64,000 nucleotides of DNA from Polaribacter atrinae (lineage in GTDB: Bacteria > Bacteroidota > Bacteroidia > Flavobacteriales > Flavobacteriaceae): the NCBI RefSeq assembly GCF_038023995.1, contig NZ_CP150660.1, positions 866,501 through 930,500 on the forward strand. Reading direction: 5' to 3'. Under the pieces are notes generated by a model. The model saw only the letters and a list, made by a program, of their open reading frames with translations, had not been told where the DNA came from and searched no databases. This document shows, piece by piece, positions 6,881-16,426 of this stretch (positions are counted from its first letter, which is position 1; each line of letters begins with the position of its first letter). Both the position numbers and the translations under genes were made by a program.

Positions 6881-9064
6881 TTAATTAGCCACTTCATTTA
6901 TAAATTTAATTCGCATTAAACGCAATTCATCTTCGTCATAATCTCCATCAAACTCATCTAAAGCATCTTGAATCTTATCTGTATCAGCTTCCATAAAATA
7001 ATCATGAATTTCTTCTTGCTGATCTTCATCTAATAAATCATCTAAAGAGTAATCGATATTTAACTTGGTTCCAGAAAAAATAATCATTTCCATCTCCTTA
7101 ATTAATTCATCCATTTTAAGTCCCTTAGACTTAGCGATATCTTCTAATGGTAATTTTTTATCTGTATTCTGAATGATAAAAAGTTTTAAACCAGAGTTTG
7201 TACCTGTACTTTTTACAATTAAATCATCTGGTCTTAGAATATCATTTTCATCAACATAAGTAGCTATTAATTTAATAAAATCTTTACCAAATTTTCTTGC
7301 CTTACCTTCTCCTACCCCATGAACGGTAGATAACTCTGCTAAAGTTATTGGGTATTTTAAAGCCATGTCATCTAATGATGGATCTTGAAAAACAGCAAAT
7401 GGAGGCACACCTTGTTTTGTTGCGACTCTTTTACGTAAATCTTTTAATAGTTTTACCAATTTATCATCAGCAACTCCATTCATAGATTTCGCATTTGTAA
7501 TGATTGTATTATCATCCTCTTCACTATAAGAATGATCTTCTGTCATCATAAAAGAAGTAGGATTCTTTATAAATTCATTTCCTTTTTCAGTTAATTTAAC
7601 AACACCATATTGCTCAATTTCTTTCTTTATTAAATTAACCACCAAAACTTGTCTGATTAATGCCATCCAATAAAGAGCAGATTTATCTTTACCACTTCCA
7701 AAAAAGGGTTGTAAATGTGTTTTATGAGAAGTTAATAATGCATTTTCTTTACCTACAATTGTATTTACAATCTCTTTAGATTTATACTTTTGTAAGGTCT
7801 TTTTTACAACATTTAATAAGAGTTTTACGTCTTCTTTAGCTTCGTGTTTTTTCTTAGGATTTCTAGAGTTGTCGTCCATATCTGCTCCATCTCCATTTTC
7901 AGCGTCAAATTCTTCACCAAAATAATGCAACAAATACTTTCTTCTATTCATAGACGTTTCTGCATACCCAACAACTTCTTGCAATAATGCATGACCAATT
8001 TCTTGTTCTGCAACAGGTTTGCTTGCCATAAATTTTTCTAACTTCTCTATATCTTTATAAGCATAGAAAGCTAAACAATACCCCTCTCCATCATCACGAC
8101 CAGCTCTACCAGTTTCTTGATAATAACTTTCTAAACTTTTAGGAATATCATGATGAATTACAAAACGAACATCTGGTTTGTCAATTCCCATTCCAAAAGC
8201 AATAGTCGCCACCACAACATCACAATCTTCCATCAAAAACATATCTTGATGCTTCACACGTGTTTTAGCGTCTAAACCAGCGTGATATGGAACGGCTTTA
8301 ATTCCGTTTACTTGTAATATTTGAGCAACTTCTTCTACTTTTTTTCTACTTAAGCAGTAGATAATTCCAGATTTACCCATTCTTTGTTTTACAAAGCGAA
8401 TAATATCTTTCTCTACTTCTTTAGTTTTAGGTCTTACTTCATAAAATAAATTAGGTCTATTAAATGACGCTTTAAATCTATTTGCTTCCGGAATTCCTAA
8501 TGTTTTTAGAATATCTTCTTGTACTTTTTCTGTTGCAGTTGCCGTTAAACAAATAACAGGTACATTATCTATTGCCTTAATAATGTGCTTTAGATTTCTA
8601 TATTCGGGTCTAAAATCATGCCCCCATTCAGAAATACAATGTGCTTCATCAATAGCTACAAAAGAAATTTTTTGCGTTCTTAAGAAAGTAACGTACTCTT
8701 CTTTTATTAAAGATTCTGGTGCTACGTACAACAGTTTTGTAATTCCGTTAGCAATATCTTCTTTAACTTGGGCTATTTCTGTTTTATTTAAAGATGAATT
8801 TAAAACATGCGCCACACCATTATGCTCAGAAATACCTCTAATTGCATCTACCTGGTTTTTCATTAATGCAATTAATGGAGAAACTACTATAGCTGTTCCG
8901 TCTGCCATTAAAGCAGGCAGCTGGTAACAAAGTGATTTCCCTCCACCTGTTGGCATTATTACAAAAGTATTATTGTTTTCTACAATACTTTTAATTACTT
9001 GCTCTTGTAAACCTTTAAATTTATTAAATCCAAAGAACTTTTTTAGAGGGGTGTATAAATCCAT
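6881..9064 (-). CDS. recQ: ATP-dependent DNA helicase RecQ
   Basis: A 727-residue superfamily 2 helicase (3' to 5') for recombination and fork repair. Visible are the Q-motif region FGFNKFKGLQEQV, Walker A MPTGGGKS (37-44), DEAH (139-142) with the RecQ aromatic loop CISEWGHDFRPEY, motif VI QETGRAGRD, a winged-helix RQC region, and an HRDC domain (PPFAVFQDPSLDDMAL). The zinc-binding subdomain is unusual: where E. coli RecQ has one Cys before RR and a CxxCxxC cluster, this protein has TSMNRR and an acidic Asp/Asn/Gly-rich segment with no cysteine. The C-terminus beyond HRDC is extended and very acidic. The gene stands alone, divergent from kdsD. Confidence 0.95.
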   Translation of the reverse strand: MDLYTPLKKFFGFNKFKGLQEQVIKSIVENNNTFVIMPTGGGKSLCYQLPALMADGTAIVVSPLIALMKNQVDAIRGISEHNGVAHVLNSSLNKTEIAQVKEDIANGITKLLYVAPESLIKEEYVTFLRTQKISFVAIDEAHCISEWGHDFRPEYRNLKHIIKAIDNVPVICLTATATEKVQEDILKTLGIPEANRFKASFNRPNLFYEVRPKTKEVEKDIIRFVKQRMGKSGIIYCLSRKKVEEVAQILQVNGIKAVPYHAGLDAKTRVKHQDMFLMEDCDVVVATIAFGMGIDKPDVRFVIHHDIPKSLESYYQETGRAGRDDGEGYCLAFYAYKDIEKLEKFMASKPVAEQEIGHALLQEVVGYAETSMNRRKYLLHYFGEEFDAENGDGADMDDNSRNPKKKHEAKEDVKLLLNVVKKTLQKYKSKEIVNTIVGKENALLTSHKTHLQPFFGSGKDKSALYWMALIRQVLVVNLIKKEIEQYGVVKLTEKGNEFIKNPTSFMMTEDHSYSEEDDNTIITNAKSMNGVADDKLVKLLKDLRKRVATKQGVPPFAVFQDPSLDDMALKYPITLAELSTVHGVGEGKARKFGKDFIKLIATYVDENDILRPDDLIVKSTGTNSGLKLFIIQNTDKKLPLEDIAKSKGLKMDELIKEMEMIIFSGTKLNIDYSLDDLLDEDQQEEIHDYFMEADTDKIQDALDEFDGDYDEDELRLMRIKFINEVAN

Positions 9065-9121
9065 TTATATAATTATTCGTTTAACTTTAAAAACAATTCA
9101 CAAACATACTATAATATAATA

Positions 9122-9152
9122 TTTGCTCTAACTATTATTTGTAGTAAATTTG
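9122..9152 (+). promoter_or_regulatory. Promoter of the kdsD-tatC operon
   Basis: TTTG (9122-9125), exactly 19 bases, then TAAATTTG (9145-9152): a full match to the Bacteroidota housekeeping promoter TTTG-N19-TAnnTTTG. Transcription should start near 9157-9160, giving a leader of about 50 bases before the TTG start of kdsD. Confidence 0.8.
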
Positions 9153-9208
9153 CTTGTTTCTTAATCTAAAGATATAACTTTTTTTTATTCTGATAAAATA
9201 CCAAACAT

Positions 9209-10177
9209 TTGAAAAAGACAAACACAATTATTAATACTGCCATAGAAACTATTTTAACAGAGAGTAATGCTATTGCTAATTTAGCAAAATTAATTGACGC
9301 TGACTTTGAAGAAGCCGTTAAATTTATTTTAAATTCTAATGGAAGGGTTATTGTAACCGGAATTGGTAAAAGTGCAAACATTGCTACTAAAATAGTTGCT
9401 ACTTTAAACTCTACAGGTACACCTGCAATTTTTATGCATGCAGCAGATGCTATACATGGAGATTTAGGTAATGTACAAAAAGACGATGTTGTTATTTGTC
9501 TTTCTAAAAGTGGTAATACACCAGAAATTAAAGTTTTAGTTCCATTGATAAAAAATTATGGAAATAAAATTGTAGCCATTACAGGTAATGTAGACTCTTA
9601 TTTAGGCGAACATGCAGATTTTACATTAAATGCATATGTAGAAAAAGAAGCCTGCCCTAATAATTTAGCACCAACAACAAGTACCACTGCTCAATTAGTT
9701 TTAGGTGATGCACTTGCTGTTTGCTTATTAGATTTACGTGGTTTTACAAGTAAAGATTTTGCTAAATACCACCCAGGTGGTGCTTTAGGAAAACGTTTGT
9801 ACTTAAGAGTTTCTGACTTGGTAGAAAACAACCAAGTACCTGCTGTGAATGAAACAGACAGTATTGCCAAAGTAATTATAGAAATTTCTGAAAAAAGACT
9901 TGGTGTTACTGCCGTTTTAAATAATGGAACATTAACAGGAATTATTACCGATGGTGATATTAGAAGAATGCTTTCTAAATCTACACAAATTTCTGAAGTT
10001 ACAGCAAAAGATGTGATGGGTAAAAACCCAAAAACAATTTTTGAAGACGCAATGGCAATAGATGCATTAACTACTATGGAAAAAAATAGCATTACACAAA
10101 TGTTAGTGGTAGATCATAAAAACAATTACGTTGGAGTTGTACATTTACATGATTTAATTAAAGAAGGTATTTTCTAA
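9209..10177 (+). CDS. kdsD: D-arabinose 5-phosphate isomerase (KpsF/GutQ family)
   Basis: A 322-residue cytoplasmic enzyme that converts ribulose 5-phosphate to arabinose 5-phosphate, the first committed step to KDO for lipopolysaccharide. The N-terminal SIS domain (about 35-180) carries GRVIVTGIGKSANIA, the phosphate-binding serine segment SKSGNTPE and a catalytic-region HPGGALGKRL; two CBS domains follow (about 205-322). The start is TTG at 9209; no in-frame ATG lies upstream nearby, and a consensus promoter ends at 9152. It overlaps tatC by one base. The LPS-export ATPase gene lptB lies just downstream, which fits an envelope role. Confidence 0.93.
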   Translation: MKKTNTIINTAIETILTESNAIANLAKLIDADFEEAVKFILNSNGRVIVTGIGKSANIATKIVATLNSTGTPAIFMHAADAIHGDLGNVQKDDVVICLSKSGNTPEIKVLVPLIKNYGNKIVAITGNVDSYLGEHADFTLNAYVEKEACPNNLAPTTSTTAQLVLGDALAVCLLDLRGFTSKDFAKYHPGGALGKRLYLRVSDLVENNQVPAVNETDSIAKVIIEISEKRLGVTAVLNNGTLTGIITDGDIRRMLSKSTQISEVTAKDVMGKNPKTIFEDAMAIDALTTMEKNSITQMLVVDHKNNYVGVVHLHDLIKEGIF

Positions 10178-11004
10178 TGGCAGAAAAACAAAAAGAAATG
10201 TCCTTTTTAGGTCATTTAGAAGAATTAAGATGGCACTTAGTAAGAAGTGCTGCAGCAATATTTATCATAGCAATTGTATTATTTGTGTTTCAAAAAGAAG
10301 TCTACGAAAACTTTTTATTAGCACACAGAAAATCTGATTTTATTACCTATCAACTATTTTGTGATTTTTTCACTTATTTTAAGTTAGATAGCGGCTTTTG
10401 TAATGTTGTTTTTAAAGATAATTTAATAAGTTTAAAACCAACTCAACAATTAATGAATTCTATTTGGTCTTCATTTATATTGGGTATTATTCTGTCTTTC
10501 CCTTACCTATTGTGGGAAATTTGGCGTTTTGTTGCTCCAGGATTGACAAAAAATGAAGTAAACAAGTCTAGAGGTTTTATTTTTATAGCTTCTTTTCTAT
10601 TTTTCTGTGGTATCGCTTTTAGCTTTTATGTAATTGCACCAATATCTATACACTTTTTGTATAATTATCAAATTACCGATTTAATTCAGAATAACTTTAC
10701 AATGGACTCTCATATAGGACTAGTTACCAACATGTTATTAGGAGTTTCTATTTTATTTGAATTGCCTGTCTTAATTTATTTTTTAACAAAAATAGGATTA
10801 GTAACACCCGATTTTTTAAAGAAATACAGAAAACACGCACTAGTAGTTGTATTAATTTTAGCAGCAATCATTACACCTCCAGATGTTGCTAGTCAGGTAA
10901 TTGTAGCAATTCCTATCCTTATTTTATACGAAGTAAGTATTAGAGTTTCTAAAATAGTAATTAAAAAACAAGAAAAAGATGCACGAAAAGGTACAAGAGT
11001 TTAA
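10177..11004 (+). CDS. tatC: Sec-independent protein translocase TatC
   Basis: A 275-residue inner-membrane protein with six hydrophobic segments. TatC recognises twin-arginine signal peptides and, with TatA, moves folded proteins across the membrane. Diagnostic parts are the N-terminal MSFLGHLEELRWHLVRS, the first periplasmic loop, and the conserved FPYLLWEIWRFVAPGLTKNE segment. The first periplasmic loop is longer than in E. coli, as is usual in Bacteroidota. Its start overlaps the kdsD stop by one base, and its 3' end overlaps the next gene by 26 bases, so translation is coupled. No tatA gene is in the window. Confidence 0.95.
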   Translation: MAEKQKEMSFLGHLEELRWHLVRSAAAIFIIAIVLFVFQKEVYENFLLAHRKSDFITYQLFCDFFTYFKLDSGFCNVVFKDNLISLKPTQQLMNSIWSSFILGIILSFPYLLWEIWRFVAPGLTKNEVNKSRGFIFIASFLFFCGIAFSFYVIAPISIHFLYNYQITDLIQNNFTMDSHIGLVTNMLLGVSILFELPVLIYFLTKIGLVTPDFLKKYRKHALVVVLILAAIITPPDVASQVIVAIPILILYEVSIRVSKIVIKKQEKDARKGTRV

Positions 11005-11323
11005 TGACTATCGTCAGAAAATGAACGATAAAATTTTAGATTCTGATAATAAAGTAATCAAAAGAATATTCAATTTAGACACAAATACGTTTAAAGAAGG
11101 GCATTTACCGGTTAAAACTAAAGAGCTTTTAGGTTTAGTTGCTTCTGCTGTTTTACGATGTGATGATTGTGTACAATATCATTTAGAAGCTGCCATGAAA
11201 AACGGAGTTACTAAAGAAGAAATGATGGAAACCATGTCTATTGCAACCCTTGTTGGTGGTACTATTGTTATTCCTCATTTAAGAAGAGCTGTTGAATATT
11301 GGGAAATGTTAGAGAATAAGTAA
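10979..11323 (+). CDS. Carboxymuconolactone decarboxylase/AhpD-like protein
   Basis: A 114-residue all-helical protein of the CMD/AhpD superfamily. It carries the redox-type motif LRCDDCVQYHLEAA: a CxxC with the His four residues after the second Cys, as in AhpD-like peroxidase-linked proteins. The following helices (GVTKEEMMETMSIATLVGG) match the family. It may act as a small thiol oxidoreductase in the cytoplasm; a decarboxylase role is unlikely with this motif. Its ATG lies inside the 3' end of tatC (26-base overlap), so it belongs to the kdsD-tatC operon. The substrate is unknown. Confidence 0.85.
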   Translation: MHEKVQEFNDYRQKMNDKILDSDNKVIKRIFNLDTNTFKEGHLPVKTKELLGLVASAVLRCDDCVQYHLEAAMKNGVTKEEMMETMSIATLVGGTIVIPHLRRAVEYWEMLENK

Positions 11324-11448
11324 ATCGTTATCTGTAAAAAACAAATGTTATGAATCTATTAAGATTTAAAAAAACATAATTTGTTACTTTTACATTCACT
11401 AATAATTACGCATTTCAACAACTAAATAATTACACATATTTATAAAAT

Positions 11449-12186
11449 ATGATTTTAAGAGCAGAAAATATAGAAAAAATTTACGGCAGTAGAAAAGTTG
11501 TTACTGGAATTTCTTTAGAAGTAAAGCAAGGTGAAATTATTGGGCTTTTAGGTCCTAATGGAGCTGGAAAAACAACTTCTTTCTATATGATTGTTGGAAT
11601 GATAAAACCAAATTTTGGTAAAATCTTTTTAAATGATGAAGAGATTACCGAAGATGCCATGTACAAACGTGCTCAAAAAGGAATTGGGTATTTAGCACAA
11701 GAAGCCTCTATTTTTAGAAAATTATCGGTAGAAGATAATATTATGTCTGTTTTGCAATTCACAGATTTATCTAAAAAAGAACAAAAAGAAAAGCTAGAAT
11801 CTTTAATTGAAGAGTTTAATATTGGTCACGTTCGTAAAAATAGAGGAGATTTATTATCTGGAGGAGAAAGACGTAGAACAGAAATTGCACGCTGTTTAGC
11901 TTCTGATCCTAAATTTATTTTATTAGATGAACCTTTTGCAGGTGTAGACCCAATTGCAGTAGAAGACATACAAAGTATTGTGGCTCATTTAAAAGATAGA
12001 AACATTGGTATTTTAATTACAGATCATGATGTACAAGCAACTTTAGCTATTACAGATAAAACGTATTTAATGTACCAAGGAAGCATCTTAAAAAGTGGAA
12101 CTCCAGAAGAATTAGCCGCAGATGAAATGGTTAGAAAAGTATATTTAGGAAAAGATTTCGAATTGAAAAAGAGAAAGTTTTTTTAA
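11449..12186 (+). CDS. lptB: LPS export ABC transporter ATPase LptB
   Basis: A 245-residue ABC ATPase that powers extraction of lipopolysaccharide from the inner membrane with LptFG. Visible are Walker A GPNGAGKT (35-42), the Q-loop region YLAQEASIFRKLSVEDN, the signature LSGGE (136-140), Walker B ILLDEP (157-162) with FAGVDPIAV, and the switch His in LITDHDV. The Q-loop sequence EASIFRKLSVEDNI is characteristic of LptB rather than other ABC proteins. The permease genes are not nearby. It converges with the histidine kinase gene, 13 bases from its stop, with no obvious terminator between. Confidence 0.95.
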   Translation: MILRAENIEKIYGSRKVVTGISLEVKQGEIIGLLGPNGAGKTTSFYMIVGMIKPNFGKIFLNDEEITEDAMYKRAQKGIGYLAQEASIFRKLSVEDNIMSVLQFTDLSKKEQKEKLESLIEEFNIGHVRKNRGDLLSGGERRRTEIARCLASDPKFILLDEPFAGVDPIAVEDIQSIVAHLKDRNIGILITDHDVQATLAITDKTYLMYQGSILKSGTPEELAADEMVRKVYLGKDFELKKRKFF

Positions 12187-12199
12187 TTTTTAATCCCAA

Positions 12200-13423
12200 T
12201 TAATTTTTCTTCTTTTTTAAAATATTAAAATAGAAACAAACTCCTTTTTTATTGTTTTCTCTATGCTTTAAACCAACATTACCTCCAAGTCTTTTTACTC
12301 TAGATTGTACTGTTGCTAAACCAATACCTGTATTATTATCATCTGTACTACCTAAAGTTTCAAACATTTCAAAAACTTTTTTAAAGTATTTTTCTTCAAT
12401 ACCAGGGCCATTATCTTCATATATAAAATAATAGCTTTCTAAATCTTCTTTAAAGCTTACCGTAATGATTGATTTTTCTTCGTCAAAAAACTTCCTTGAA
12501 TTAGAAATCAAATTCTGAAAAACTTGTAGAAGTCCTATTTTAGAACTAAAAAGATCTACGTTTAAATGAGAAGTATCTAAGCGTATCTTATTTTCAAAAT
12601 CTATATTAGCTATAATACTATCTAAAAATAATTTTAAATTAAAATGTTCAAAAACAATATTTTCACTTGTTACTTTAGAATAATTTAAAATTTCGTTTAT
12701 CAAAGTATCTATATATACCACTCTATCTGAAATTAAACCAATGTACTCCTCTGCTCCTGTATTTTTAAAAAGCGAAATATGATCTTCTTTTAAAACATCT
12801 AATAAAAAACTAACCCCATTTATTGGCGATTTTAAATCATGCGTTAATCGGTAAGCAAAATTATTTAATTGTTCATTTAACTTTTTAACCTCGCTATTAG
12901 AAGTAGATAATTCATTGTTTTTTTTTCGAAGCTCTAAAAGTACAACTACTTGTTTTGGTAATAATTTTAAAGAATCTTTTTGATTATCTGTAAGAATCTT
13001 TGGTTTGTTATCAATAACGCACAAAGTACCTAAAGGAACCCCTTCTGAACTATTTAACGGAGCGCCTGCATAAAAAATTACATTGGGTGCATTTACCGTT
13101 AAAGGGTTATCAAAAAAGCGTTTATCTTTTGATGCGTCATTTATTATAAACAACTCATTGGGATCTAAAATTGCATGTGAACAAAAAGCCACCTCTCTTG
13201 GTGTTTCAGTTACGCCTTCTATACCATGTGCAGATTTAAACCATTGTCTATTTTCATCAATAATAGAAACTAAGGCAATTGAAGTATTACAAATAATAGA
13301 TGCTATTTTTGTAATTGCATCATATTCTTCTTCTGGTAAAGAGTCTAAAATATTATAGTTTTTTAAAACGTCTAACCTTTCTTTTTCATTCTGGGGAATT
13401 CTGGCTACTTCCATTAAAAACAA
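12200..13423 (-). CDS. GAF-domain sensor histidine kinase
   Basis: A 407-residue soluble kinase with no membrane segment. The N-terminal GAF domain (about 20-165) is of the type in which NRQWFKS and a conserved CSHAI appear. Then comes a short coiled coil, the HisKA dimerisation helix with the phosphoacceptor His195 in RLTHDLKSP, and the HATPase domain with its N box NLISNSRKFF, G1 EDNGPGIEEKYF and G2 GIGLATVQS. No receiver domain is fused and no response regulator is adjacent. ATG codons at residues 1 and 4 are both possible; either way the start lies inside the 3' end of pssA (29-38 base overlap), so it is translated from the pssA transcript. The signal sensed is unknown. Confidence 0.9.
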   Translation of the reverse strand: MFLMEVARIPQNEKERLDVLKNYNILDSLPEEEYDAITKIASIICNTSIALVSIIDENRQWFKSAHGIEGVTETPREVAFCSHAILDPNELFIINDASKDKRFFDNPLTVNAPNVIFYAGAPLNSSEGVPLGTLCVIDNKPKILTDNQKDSLKLLPKQVVVLLELRKKNNELSTSNSEVKKLNEQLNNFAYRLTHDLKSPINGVSFLLDVLKEDHISLFKNTGAEEYIGLISDRVVYIDTLINEILNYSKVTSENIVFEHFNLKLFLDSIIANIDFENKIRLDTSHLNVDLFSSKIGLLQVFQNLISNSRKFFDEEKSIITVSFKEDLESYYFIYEDNGPGIEEKYFKKVFEMFETLGSTDDNNTGIGLATVQSRVKRLGGNVGLKHRENNKKGVCFYFNILKKKKN

Positions 13424-14129
13424 TTATTTTTTTAATAAGTGATATTATAATGTACAATATAATAATAAATGGAATGGAAAGAAAATGTAAAGTGTAAATT
13501 AAAATTAAAGATGCAAAAAGAAAAGAATATACAATTATGTTCTTTTTAAATGAATAATCTTTAAATTTTAAAGAAAATAAAGGTAATTCTGCATTCATTA
13601 AATAGGTTAAAATCAAAGTAACTGCAATTAAAAAGTAGTTACTTGCTATTAACTCCTGAGCAAATGCCACCGTTGAGTATTCTTGAATTAAAGGTAAAGA
13701 AATTATAAATAAACTCATTGCAGGTGTTGGTAACCCTATAAAAGAGTCTGATTGTCTTGTATCAATATTAAATTTTGCCAATCTATAACAAGCTCCTAAG
13801 GTTAATAACAAACCTAAATAAGGCACGTAACTTTGCTCGTTAAAATCAGTTAAACCAGAATTGTTTGCAATTAATAATTTGTACACAATAATACCTGGTA
13901 CAACACCACTTGTAACCATATCTGCCAAAGAATCTAATTGTTTACCTAACTCACCAGAAACATGTAATAAACGTGCTGCAAAGCCATCAAAAAAATCAAA
14001 TAGAATTCCTAAAACAACAAATAGACCTGCGTAAACAAAATCTCCTTCCACAGCAAAAATTGTTGCAACTGTTCCACAAAAAAGATTACCAAGCGTTATT
14101 AAATTAGGAATATGTTTCTTTAAATTCAT
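13386..14129 (-). CDS. pssA: CDP-diacylglycerol-serine O-phosphatidyltransferase
   Basis: A 247-residue inner-membrane enzyme that makes phosphatidylserine from CDP-diacylglycerol and serine, the precursor of phosphatidylethanolamine. The CDP-alcohol phosphotransferase signature DG-x2-AR-x8-G-x3-D-x3-D is complete: D48, G49, A52, R53, G62, D66 and D70. The start NLKKHIPNLITLGNLFCG and about seven hydrophobic segments match the family. The downstream histidine kinase gene overlaps its 3' end. The serine specificity comes from family resemblance and length. Confidence 0.93.
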   Translation of the reverse strand: MNLKKHIPNLITLGNLFCGTVATIFAVEGDFVYAGLFVVLGILFDFFDGFAARLLHVSGELGKQLDSLADMVTSGVVPGIIVYKLLIANNSGLTDFNEQSYVPYLGLLLTLGACYRLAKFNIDTRQSDSFIGLPTPAMSLFIISLPLIQEYSTVAFAQELIASNYFLIAVTLILTYLMNAELPLFSLKFKDYSFKKNIIVYSFLFASLILIYTLHFLSIPFIIILYIIISLIKKIIVFNGSSQNSPE

Positions 14130-14296
14130 TTTTTAGTTTGATTGAAAAGCTAAAATAAGAAATCAAATTTGGGTGGTTTAAATTATTCTTTATTTTTTTA
14201 TGATATTTGTAAGTATTTTTATAAAAAATCACAATTCATACTATACAACGAGTAAACCTTTTAATTTCAATTTTTAAAATAGTTTAATTTCAATAT

Positions 14297-15280
14297 ATGC
14301 CTGTATTTACGTCAGACTTCACTCCTACTTTTCTCTTTAAAAGTGGTCATTTTAATACTATTTACAGATCTGTTTTTACCAAAGAACATTGTAATTATCA
14401 ACGAAAAAGAATTACTACTTGGGATAAAGATTTTATTGATTTAGACTTTTCTTTAGTGAGCTCTAAAACCTTGGTTTTACTAATTCACGGTTTAGAAGGA
14501 AGTTCTCAATCTAAATACATCGTATCTACCACCAAACATTTAAATACAAAAGGATTAGATACTGTTTGTTTTAATTTAAGAGGTTGTTCTGGTCAAGATA
14601 ATTTACTTTTAGGAACGTATCATAGTGGTAAAACAGAAGATGTAGATTTTGTTGTAAAACATCTTTTAGACCATTATGACTATGAGAATATTATACTAAT
14701 TGGTTTTAGTTTAGGCGGTAATTTAACCTTAAAATATATAGGTGAACAATCTGAAAATATATCTTCTAAAATAAAAGGAGGAATTACAGTTTCTGTTCCT
14801 ATTGATATTGCTTCGGGAGAATTTGAACTAGAAAAATTAAAGAACAAATTGTATTTAGAACGGTTTTTAAAAAGCATGAAAATTAAAATTTTAGAAAAAG
14901 CAGCAAAATTCCCTGAATTTCATGTGGATAAAGACTTATTGGCAAAGGCTACCCGATTTAAACATTTAGAAAACCTATATACTGTGCCTGTTTTTGGTTT
15001 TAAAAGTCCAGAAGATTACTGGGAAAAAGCGAGTGCCAAACCGTATTTATCAAAAATAAAAATACCAACTTTACTCATCAACTCTAAAGATGATACTTTT
15101 TTATCCGATAAATGCTTTCCTTTTGAGGAAGCTAATAATTCTAAAAATTTCTTTTTTGAAACTACAAATTATGGCGGTCATTGTGGCTTTATTTCTTCTT
15201 TTTACAACGCTAAAAACAACTGGCTAGAACTTAGAATTGAAAGATTTATCAAACAAAATATCCAGATTAATCTATTGTAA
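14297..15280 (+). CDS. YheT-type alpha/beta hydrolase
   Basis: A 327-residue hydrolase of the YheT/ABHD1-3 group. It has the oxyanion-loop start LIHGLEGSSQSKYI, the nucleophile elbow GFSLGGN, a late catalytic Asp in INSKDDTFL and the catalytic His in NYGGHCGFI. No signal peptide is visible, so it is probably cytoplasmic. Family members act on esters of lipids or small molecules, but the natural substrate is not established. It starts alone on the plus strand, divergent from pssA. Confidence 0.88.
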   Translation: MPVFTSDFTPTFLFKSGHFNTIYRSVFTKEHCNYQRKRITTWDKDFIDLDFSLVSSKTLVLLIHGLEGSSQSKYIVSTTKHLNTKGLDTVCFNLRGCSGQDNLLLGTYHSGKTEDVDFVVKHLLDHYDYENIILIGFSLGGNLTLKYIGEQSENISSKIKGGITVSVPIDIASGEFELEKLKNKLYLERFLKSMKIKILEKAAKFPEFHVDKDLLAKATRFKHLENLYTVPVFGFKSPEDYWEKASAKPYLSKIKIPTLLINSKDDTFLSDKCFPFEEANNSKNFFFETTNYGGHCGFISSFYNAKNNWLELRIERFIKQNIQINLL

Positions 15281-15350
15281 ACAATATCTTTAAAAAACTA
15301 CTGTTATTTTAGTATGTTTTTAGATATTTGTTACTGATAATTTTCACTCT

Positions 15351-16421
15351 TTGAAACAAAAAATATTATTTTTTATACTACTTAGTCCGCTCCTTTTATC
15401 TGCACAAGCATTTAGAAGTTACTCTAATGAATTTTTAACAATAGGAGTTGATGCGGCAGGCTTAGGAATGAGTAAAAGTGTTGTTGCTACAACCAATGAT
15501 GTAAACTCTATTTATTGGAATCCTGCGGGATTAGTAGGTATAGAGGACTATCAAGGATCGTTAATGCATGCTTCTTACTTTGCCGGAATTGCAAATTATA
15601 ATCACGCTAGTTTTGCAATGCCAATAGACAAAGAAAGTGCCGTTGGAGTTTCTATAATTCGTTTTGGGGTAGATGATATTTTAAATACCACAGAGTTAAT
15701 TGATAGTGATGGAAATATCGATTATAACAGAATTCAACTATTTTCTTCCGTAGATTATGCTTTTAACTTTGCGTATGCTAGAAATTTAATTTTTAAGGAT
15801 GTTAAATTTGGTGTAAATGCTAAAATTGTTAGAAGAATTATTGGTGATTTTGCTTCTTCTTACGGATTTGGCTTTGATGCAGGAATTCAGTTTGAACGAA
15901 ATTCTTGGAAATTTGGATTGATGGCAAGAGATATTACCACTACTTTTAATAGTTGGGCAATTAATGAAGATGAATTTAACAAGATTAAAGACGCCATTCC
16001 TGGAGAAAATCAAGATTTACCAGAAACAACAGAAATTACCAAACCTAAATTACAATTAGGAGTGGCTAAAAGTTGGAGAATAGGCCGTATGTTTAATCTA
16101 CTTTCGGAAGCAAATGCAAATATGCGTTTTACCAAAACCAATGATATATTTTCTTCTGATGTAGTAAGTATAGATCCAGCAATGGGTTTTCAGTTAGATT
16201 ATGATGAATTAGTTTTCTTAAGAGCTGGTGTTGGTAATTTTCAATACATAACAGAATTCGACAATTCAAAATCACTTTCTATGCAACCCAATTTTGGTGT
16301 TGGCTTTAAATACAATGGCATAAAAATAGATTATGCTTTAACAAACATTGGTAGTGTTGGTAATGCATTGTATTCAAATATTTTTTCAATTACAATCGAT
16401 TATAGTTTTTTTAGACCTTAG
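15351..16421 (+). CDS. PorV/PorQ-family outer-membrane beta-barrel protein
   Basis: A 356-residue exported protein with a TTG start, signal peptide (cleavage near LLSAQA) and a predicted outer-membrane barrel ending in an aromatic residue-rich strand (IDYSFFRP). The N-terminal pattern AAGLGMSKSVVATTNDVNSI followed by YWNPAGL is the hallmark of the PorV/PorQ family (FadL-related barrels). PorV proper shuttles type IX secretion cargo; PorQ-like and other members have less certain roles, and the sequence alone does not separate them. It lies six bases before the DUF4105 gene, so the two probably share a transcript. Confidence 0.82.
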   Translation: MKQKILFFILLSPLLLSAQAFRSYSNEFLTIGVDAAGLGMSKSVVATTNDVNSIYWNPAGLVGIEDYQGSLMHASYFAGIANYNHASFAMPIDKESAVGVSIIRFGVDDILNTTELIDSDGNIDYNRIQLFSSVDYAFNFAYARNLIFKDVKFGVNAKIVRRIIGDFASSYGFGFDAGIQFERNSWKFGLMARDITTTFNSWAINEDEFNKIKDAIPGENQDLPETTEITKPKLQLGVAKSWRIGRMFNLLSEANANMRFTKTNDIFSSDVVSIDPAMGFQLDYDELVFLRAGVGNFQYITEFDNSKSLSMQPNFGVGFKYNGIKIDYALTNIGSVGNALYSNIFSITIDYSFFRP

Positions 16422-16426
16422 TTTTT

